Source: Micromonospora sp. NBC_01796
Lineage (GTDB): Bacteria; Actinomycetota; Actinomycetes; Mycobacteriales; Micromonosporaceae
NCBI RefSeq assembly: GCF_035917455.1
Contig: NZ_CP109078.1
Span: 7,858,001 to 7,922,000, forward strand
DNA: 64,000 nt
Reading direction: 5' to 3'
The translations under genes were made by a program, and so were the position numbers. The notes beneath the pieces are model-generated. The model did not search any database and was not told the DNA's origin. It saw only the letters and a program-made list of their open reading frames with translations. Below, one piece after another: positions 60,254 to 64,000 of this stretch (its first letter is position 1; the number at the start of each line of letters is the position of its first letter).

Positions 60254-61024
60254 TCAGGGCTCCCGCTTCGCTACCCGGGTCCAGCCGGTCCAACCACGCT
60301 CGGCGATCAACTCCCGCAGCCGCGCGACGGCGGGATGGGAGGCCTCGGCGAACGAGTCCATCAGGCCGACGAACGCCGCGTCGGGCGTGACCTCGTCCTG
60401 CCGGTCCAGGTCCCCGTTGGCCGCGGCCTCCTCGAACAGCTCGCTCATCAGGTCGGCGGTCTCGCGCAGCAACTCTTCGTCCTTCCAGTTCTCGGCGATC
60501 CGGGCGATGAGCCGGTAGAGCCGGAGGACTTTCGGGTCGGCCAGTTGGGCCACCTTCTCGGCTATCACCACCGGGATCACTTCCGGTCGTCGTGCCGCCA
60601 TCAGGATCCACGCGTCGCGTTCAGCCTCGATGAGGGCGGTCGGCGCGCCGGTGGCACGCAGGCGGTCCAGGTAGTCGACCACCTCCTCGGGGACCGCCAG
60701 GGAATCGCCGGAGCCCAGCCGCGCGATCCGCCGCCGGTGCTCCTGCAGCGCGCGGATCTGCGTACGCAACTGCCGGTCGACCTCGGCGGTCGCGGCGGCA
60801 AACGTCTCGGGGTCGGCGTCGAGCAGCTCCCGGACCCGGGCCAGTGGCACGCCGGCCTCGGCCAGGGTCCGGATCCGGATGAGCCGCACGACCTCGACCA
60901 CGTCGTACGTCCGGTAGCCGGAGGCGTCGCGCTCCGGCTCCCGAAGCAGTCCGATCTGGTGGTAGTGCCGCACCGCACGGATGGTCACGCCGGCGTAGGA
61001 CGCCAGCTGTCCGATCGTCAGCAT
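60254..61024 (-). CDS. MerR-family regulator of the adjacent ABC exporter
   Basis: The 256-residue regulator has the MerR winged helix LTIGQLASYAGVTIRAVRHYHQIGLL, then GYRTYDVVEVVRLIRIRTL and a dimer helix with QEHRRRI. The C-terminal about 130 residues form a helical ligand domain without recognised motif. ATG 61024 is chosen by family start; GTG 61039 is possible. It lies 30 bp after an ABC-2 exporter on the same strand, the common layout of drug-responsive MerR genes. Confidence 0.9.
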   Translation of the reverse strand: MLTIGQLASYAGVTIRAVRHYHQIGLLREPERDASGYRTYDVVEVVRLIRIRTLAEAGVPLARVRELLDADPETFAAATAEVDRQLRTQIRALQEHRRRIARLGSGDSLAVPEEVVDYLDRLRATGAPTALIEAERDAWILMAARRPEVIPVVIAEKVAQLADPKVLRLYRLIARIAENWKDEELLRETADLMSELFEEAAANGDLDRQDEVTPDAAFVGLMDSFAEASHPAVARLRELIAERGWTGWTRVAKREP

Positions 61025-61054
61025 GGCTTCAGCCTGCACCAGGAGGACGCATTC

Positions 61055-61819
61055 TCAACTGATCCTGCGCCGGTAGATGGCCATGGCGACGCCGTACGCG
61101 ACGACGAGGAGGCCGGCACACCAGGCGAGGGCGATCCAGACGTCCCCGCCGACCTGCTGCCCGGCGAACAGGCCCCGGATCGTGTTGACGATGGACGTCA
61201 CGGGCTGGTTCTCGGCGAACGCGCGTACGGGGCCGGGCATGCTCTCCGTCGGTACGAAGGCCGAGCTGACGAACGGCAGGAAGATGAGCGGATAGGAGAA
61301 CGCGCTCGCGCCGTCCACCGTCTTCGCGGTCAGGCCCGGGATCACGGCGAGCCACGTCAGGGCCAGCGTGAACAGCATCGTGATGCCGGTGACCGCCAGC
61401 CAGCTCAGCACGCCGGCTCCGGACCGGAAGCCCATGACGAGGGCGACCAGGACAACCACCACCAGCGAGATCAGGTTGGCGATCAGCGAGGTCAGCACGT
61501 GCGCCCACAGCACGGACGAGCGCGCTATCGGCATGGACTGGAACCGCTCGAAGATGCCGCCCTTCATGTCCAGGAAGAGGCGAAATGCGGTATAGGCGAT
61601 TCCCGAGGCGACCGTGATGAGCAGGATGCCGGGCAGCAGGTAGTTCACGTACCTGCCCGACCCGGTCTGGATCGCACCGCCGAACACGTAGACGAACAAC
61701 AACATGAATGCGATCGGCATGATCGCGGTCGTGATGATGGTGTCCGGGCTGCGGCTGATGTGGCGCAGGGACCGCCCGAGCAGGACGGCGGTGTCGCCGA
61801 TAAAATGCTTGGTCATCAA
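61055..61819 (-). CDS. ABC-2 type exporter permease (DrrB-like)
   Basis: The 254-residue protein has six helices and the ABC-2 pattern SRSPDTIITTAIMPIAFMLL, LPGILLITVASGIAYTAFRL, RFQSMPIARSSVLWAHVL and FLPFVSSAFVPTESMPGPVR, as in daunorubicin-resistance DrrB. It pairs with the ATPase 6 bp upstream to export a drug or lipid-like compound. Substrate unknown. Confidence 0.93.
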   Translation of the reverse strand: MMTKHFIGDTAVLLGRSLRHISRSPDTIITTAIMPIAFMLLFVYVFGGAIQTGSGRYVNYLLPGILLITVASGIAYTAFRLFLDMKGGIFERFQSMPIARSSVLWAHVLTSLIANLISLVVVVLVALVMGFRSGAGVLSWLAVTGITMLFTLALTWLAVIPGLTAKTVDGASAFSYPLIFLPFVSSAFVPTESMPGPVRAFAENQPVTSIVNTIRGLFAGQQVGGDVWIALAWCAGLLVVAYGVAMAIYRRRIS

Positions 61820-61825
61820 GGGTCC

Positions 61826-62659
61826 TCAGCTGTTCGTGCCGTCGGGGCTGGCGGCGCCTACCCTGCTGTCAGTGCCGTGATCACCGACGATGGCGAGGAA
61901 GACGTCCTCGAGGGTCGGCTGCTTCTCGACGTACTCGACGGTGGCGGGCGGGAGCAGTTGCTTGAGCTCGGCGAGGGTGCCGTTGGCGATGATGCGCCCC
62001 CGGTGCAGGACCGCGATCCGGTCCGCGAGCTGTTCGGCCTCGTCGAGGTACTGCGTGGTGAGCAGCACCGTCGTGCCCTGCCCGGCGAGTTCCCGGACGG
62101 CCTGCCACACCTCGAGACGCGCCTGTGGGTCGAGCCCGGTCGTCGGTTCGTCGAGGAATATCACGGGCGGGTTCCCGATGAGGCTCATCGCGATGTCGAG
62201 CCGGCGGCGCATGCCACCCGAGTACGTCGACGCCTTCCGGGTGGCCGCGTCGGTCAGCGAGAAGCGGGCCAGCAGGTCATCCGCGATCCGGCCCGGTTCC
62301 CTGAGATGCCGCAACCGAGCGACCAGCACCAGGTTCTCCCGCCCGCTGAGGATCTCGTCGACGGCCGCGAACTGTCCCGTCAGGCTGATGGACTCCCGCA
62401 CGCTCGCCGCCTGCGTGGCGACATCGAACCCGTTGACGGCGGCCGTCCCCGCGTCCGGCTTGAGCAGCGTGGACAGGATTCTCACGACCGTGGTCTTGCC
62501 CGCCCCGTTCGAGCCGAGCAGGGCGAAAATGCTCCCCCGCGCCACGTCGAAGTCCACGCCGCGCAGCACATGCAGATCCTTGTATGACTTCTCCAGGCCC
62601 TGGACCTGGATCACAGGCCCGCGAATTTGCTCGATCGTTGTCTGAACATCTCTGGACAT
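61826..62659 (-). CDS. ABC exporter ATP-binding protein (DrrA-like)
   Basis: The 277-residue ATPase has Walker A LLGSNGAGKTTVVRIL, signature STYSGGMRRRLDIA, Walker B PPVIFLDEPTTGLDPQ and the switch region TTQYLDEAEQLADR. The tail YVEKQPTLEDVFLAIVG is the DrrA-type C-terminal module. It comes 64 bp after the DUF6069 gene and is followed by its permease. Confidence 0.95.
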   Translation of the reverse strand: MSRDVQTTIEQIRGPVIQVQGLEKSYKDLHVLRGVDFDVARGSIFALLGSNGAGKTTVVRILSTLLKPDAGTAAVNGFDVATQAASVRESISLTGQFAAVDEILSGRENLVLVARLRHLREPGRIADDLLARFSLTDAATRKASTYSGGMRRRLDIAMSLIGNPPVIFLDEPTTGLDPQARLEVWQAVRELAGQGTTVLLTTQYLDEAEQLADRIAVLHRGRIIANGTLAELKQLLPPATVEYVEKQPTLEDVFLAIVGDHGTDSRVGAASPDGTNS

Positions 62660-62723
62660 GACGCCAGCATGCGGGGTTGACGCTGCGTCAGGGTCAAGCC
62701 CGAAAGCAGGTCAGGTCGTCTGC

Positions 62724-63185
62724 TCAGGTCCGGCTGCGGAGGCTCCGTGCCAGCGTGGGGATCATCACCGCCGCAGGGACGAGGTGTAGCGCGAGCAGCG
62801 CGGTGGTGGTCGCGGCGTTTGCCCCGACGAGAAGGGGCGGGACCAACGAGATCGCGGTCAGCGACACCGCCGTCCACACGAATCGCTCGGCGGGGCGAGC
62901 GCTCCAACGAAGAAGGACGACGGCAATGACGACGCCCACGATCGAGAAGACTCCGGTCACCACGGCGAACCCGGACAACGGGATCGTCTCGCCACCATCG
63001 GGGATCTCGAAGTCGACGCCGACGGCCTGGGCGAGCGCGGCGGCTAGGGTGGTGGTCAGCATCGCCGCGAGCGTGGCGACGAAGCCGGTGCCGGCGAGCC
63101 CGCCGAGCCGGTGGGTGCGCCTGGTCCGGCCCGATGCCGGGCCCGCGACGACCCCGGTGTCATCCATGCTGCTCATGCCGCTCAT
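62724..63185 (-). CDS. DUF6069 membrane protein
   Basis: The 153-residue protein has four helices after a polar N-terminus (GGLAGTGFVATLAAMLTTTL, GFAVVTGVFSIVGVVIAVVL, VWTAVSLTAISLVPPLLVGA, LLALHLVPAAVMIPTLARSL). This matches actinobacterial DUF6069 proteins, often found beside ECF sigma factors. ATG 63185 overlaps the sigma-factor stop as ATGA. It might be a membrane partner of the sigma factor, but no zinc-finger anti-sigma motif is seen. Confidence 0.75.
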   Translation of the reverse strand: MSGMSSMDDTGVVAGPASGRTRRTHRLGGLAGTGFVATLAAMLTTTLAAALAQAVGVDFEIPDGGETIPLSGFAVVTGVFSIVGVVIAVVLLRWSARPAERFVWTAVSLTAISLVPPLLVGANAATTTALLALHLVPAAVMIPTLARSLRSRT

Positions 63186-64000
63186 GCCTCCGTGCCGAGC
63201 GCCGGCAGGCGTTCCGGCAGCCCGAGCCGCGGGAACTGGTCGTCGTGGAACGTGACGATCTCGGTGATCGCCCCGCCGGTGACGCGCAGAACGTCGATCG
63301 TCAGCGGCAGGTACGCGCCCTCCTGCTCCCGCCACAGGTAGAAGGCGACGGTGGGCTGGCGGTTCACGGCGGTGGGGACGGCGCGCAGGTGCCCCAGGTC
63401 CTCGAAGCCGTCCGCGATCCAGTCGTTCACCACCGCGTCACGGCCGACGCACAGGCCCGGCGTGGGCGGCATCGAGCAGCGGACGTCGTCCCGCAACAGT
63501 GCGGCGAGCCCGTTCACGTCCGTGGCCACGCTGGCGTCGGTGAAGCGGCGTACCAGCTCACGCGTCCCGGCGTCCTCCTCGCCGCCGGTCCAGTCCTGCC
63601 GCTCGGCGGGCAGGTGCTCCCGCATCCCGGCGCGGGCCCGCTGCAGGGCGCTGTTCACGGAGTTGACGGAGTCCCCGAGGAGCTCCGCGACGTCCTTCGC
63701 CGGCCAGCCGAGCACGTCCCGCAGGATCAACACCGCCCGCGGGCGCGGCGCGAGGTGCTGGACCGCCACCAGGTACGCCAGCTCGATCGTCTCCCGCGCA
63801 ACGGCGACGCTCTCCGGCTCGTCCGCGTCGCCCGCGGGCAGCTCGTCGAGCAGCCGGTCCGGGTAGGGCTGCAACCACAGCACCTCGCCGCCGGTCGCAG
63901 GCTCCGGGCGGCACCTGGCGAGCAGGTCCAGGCAGGCGTTGGTGGCGATCCGGTACAACCAGGCCCGGAACGTCGACCGCCCCTCGAAGGTCTCCCGCCG
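63182..64000 (-). CDS. ECF sigma factor with C-terminal SnoaL-like domain, cut by window end
   Basis: The frame is open to the last base, so the N-terminus lies beyond 64000. Visible are the end of region 2 (ETFEGRSTFRAWLYRIATN, ACLDLL) and region 4 (LAPRPRAVLILRDVLGWPAK, DVAELLGDSVNSVNSALQRA). An NTF2/SnoaL-like domain of about 120 residues follows (RRFTDASVATDVNGLAALL, YLWREQEGAYLPLTIDVLRV). This is the architecture of ECF41/SigJ-type sigma factors, whose C-terminal domain tunes activity in place of a separate anti-sigma factor. It is coupled to the DUF6069 gene and may head the exporter operon. Confidence 0.9.
   Translation of the reverse strand, partial: RRETFEGRSTFRAWLYRIATNACLDLLARCRPEPATGGEVLWLQPYPDRLLDELPAGDADEPESVAVARETIELAYLVAVQHLAPRPRAVLILRDVLGWPAKDVAELLGDSVNSVNSALQRARAGMREHLPAERQDWTGGEEDAGTRELVRRFTDASVATDVNGLAALLRDDVRCSMPPTPGLCVGRDAVVNDWIADGFEDLGHLRAVPTAVNRQPTVAFYLWREQEGAYLPLTIDVLRVTGGAITEIVTFHDDQFPRLGLPERLPALGTEA

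Noticed and set aside
60221-62587. 788-codon plus-strand open frame across the MerR and exporter genes
   Set aside because: Spans three well-supported minus-strand genes and a terminator; composition is typical of GC-driven shadow frames.

Overview
The window is high-GC DNA (about 70 percent) with many GTG starts and dense ATGA/GTGA stop-start overlaps. Gene content points to a filamentous actinomycete, most likely of the Micromonosporaceae: an aerobic-type cob gene set with a ChlI/ChlD-type chelatase, a hisC-like aminotransferase beside glycosyltransferases and a P450, and palindromic intergenic elements of a kind I recall from that family. The taxon is an inference. I saw no tRNA, rRNA, CRISPR array, transposase or phage gene.

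Layout. 1-4504: the edge of a probable specialised-metabolism cluster (aminotransferase fragment, family-2 glycosyltransferase, EryCIII-like glycosyltransferase, cytochrome P450). 4547-12042 and 21836-30900: two blocks of corrin (vitamin B12) biosynthesis genes, cobN | cobG-cobH-cobIJ, then cobK | cbiD | chlID-cobO-cobB-cobE-FDOR-cobL-cobM. The cobN and chlID transcripts each begin with a cobalamin riboswitch. In both, the riboswitch is followed by a 9-10 codon upstream ORF with a good ribosome binding site whose TGA overlaps the ATG of the structural gene. 12121-21744 separates the blocks: a small PH-like protein, a Nudix hydrolase, a secreted LamG protein, and a beta-glucan type locus (GH1 beta-glucosidase, a large secreted multidomain glycosidase, a LacI regulator) tied together by three matching operators.

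30970-44102: a DUF3592 protein and an EamA transporter, then a divergent galactoside locus. The minus-strand operon (SDR dehydrogenase, FadR-type regulator, galactonate dehydratase, aldose epimerase, KDPGal aldolase, KDGal kinase, SMP-30 lactonase) and the plus-strand operon (sugar ABC transporter, GH36 alpha-galactosidase) form a nearly complete oxidative De Ley-Doudoroff route from alpha-galactosides to pyruvate and glyceraldehyde 3-phosphate.

44103-53497: an NlpC/P60 peptidase with a long structured leader and an apparent CTG start, a tripartite tricarboxylate transporter (tctCBA) facing a CitAB/DcuSR-like two-component system and a second TctC lipoprotein, and an LtrA membrane protein. 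53563-64000: CaiB-type CoA transferase/racemase, PhzF-like protein, DUF981 membrane protein, dienelactone hydrolase, DUF6295 protein, trpB-trpA, and a minus-strand run of ECF sigma factor (cut by the window edge), DUF6069 protein, ABC exporter and MerR regulator.

The most interesting signal is the repeated riboswitch - short uORF - overlapping gene design. Next are the apparently catalytically disabled GH16 domain fused to a clan GH-A domain, palindromes that supply stop codons to flanking genes, and the probable CTG start.
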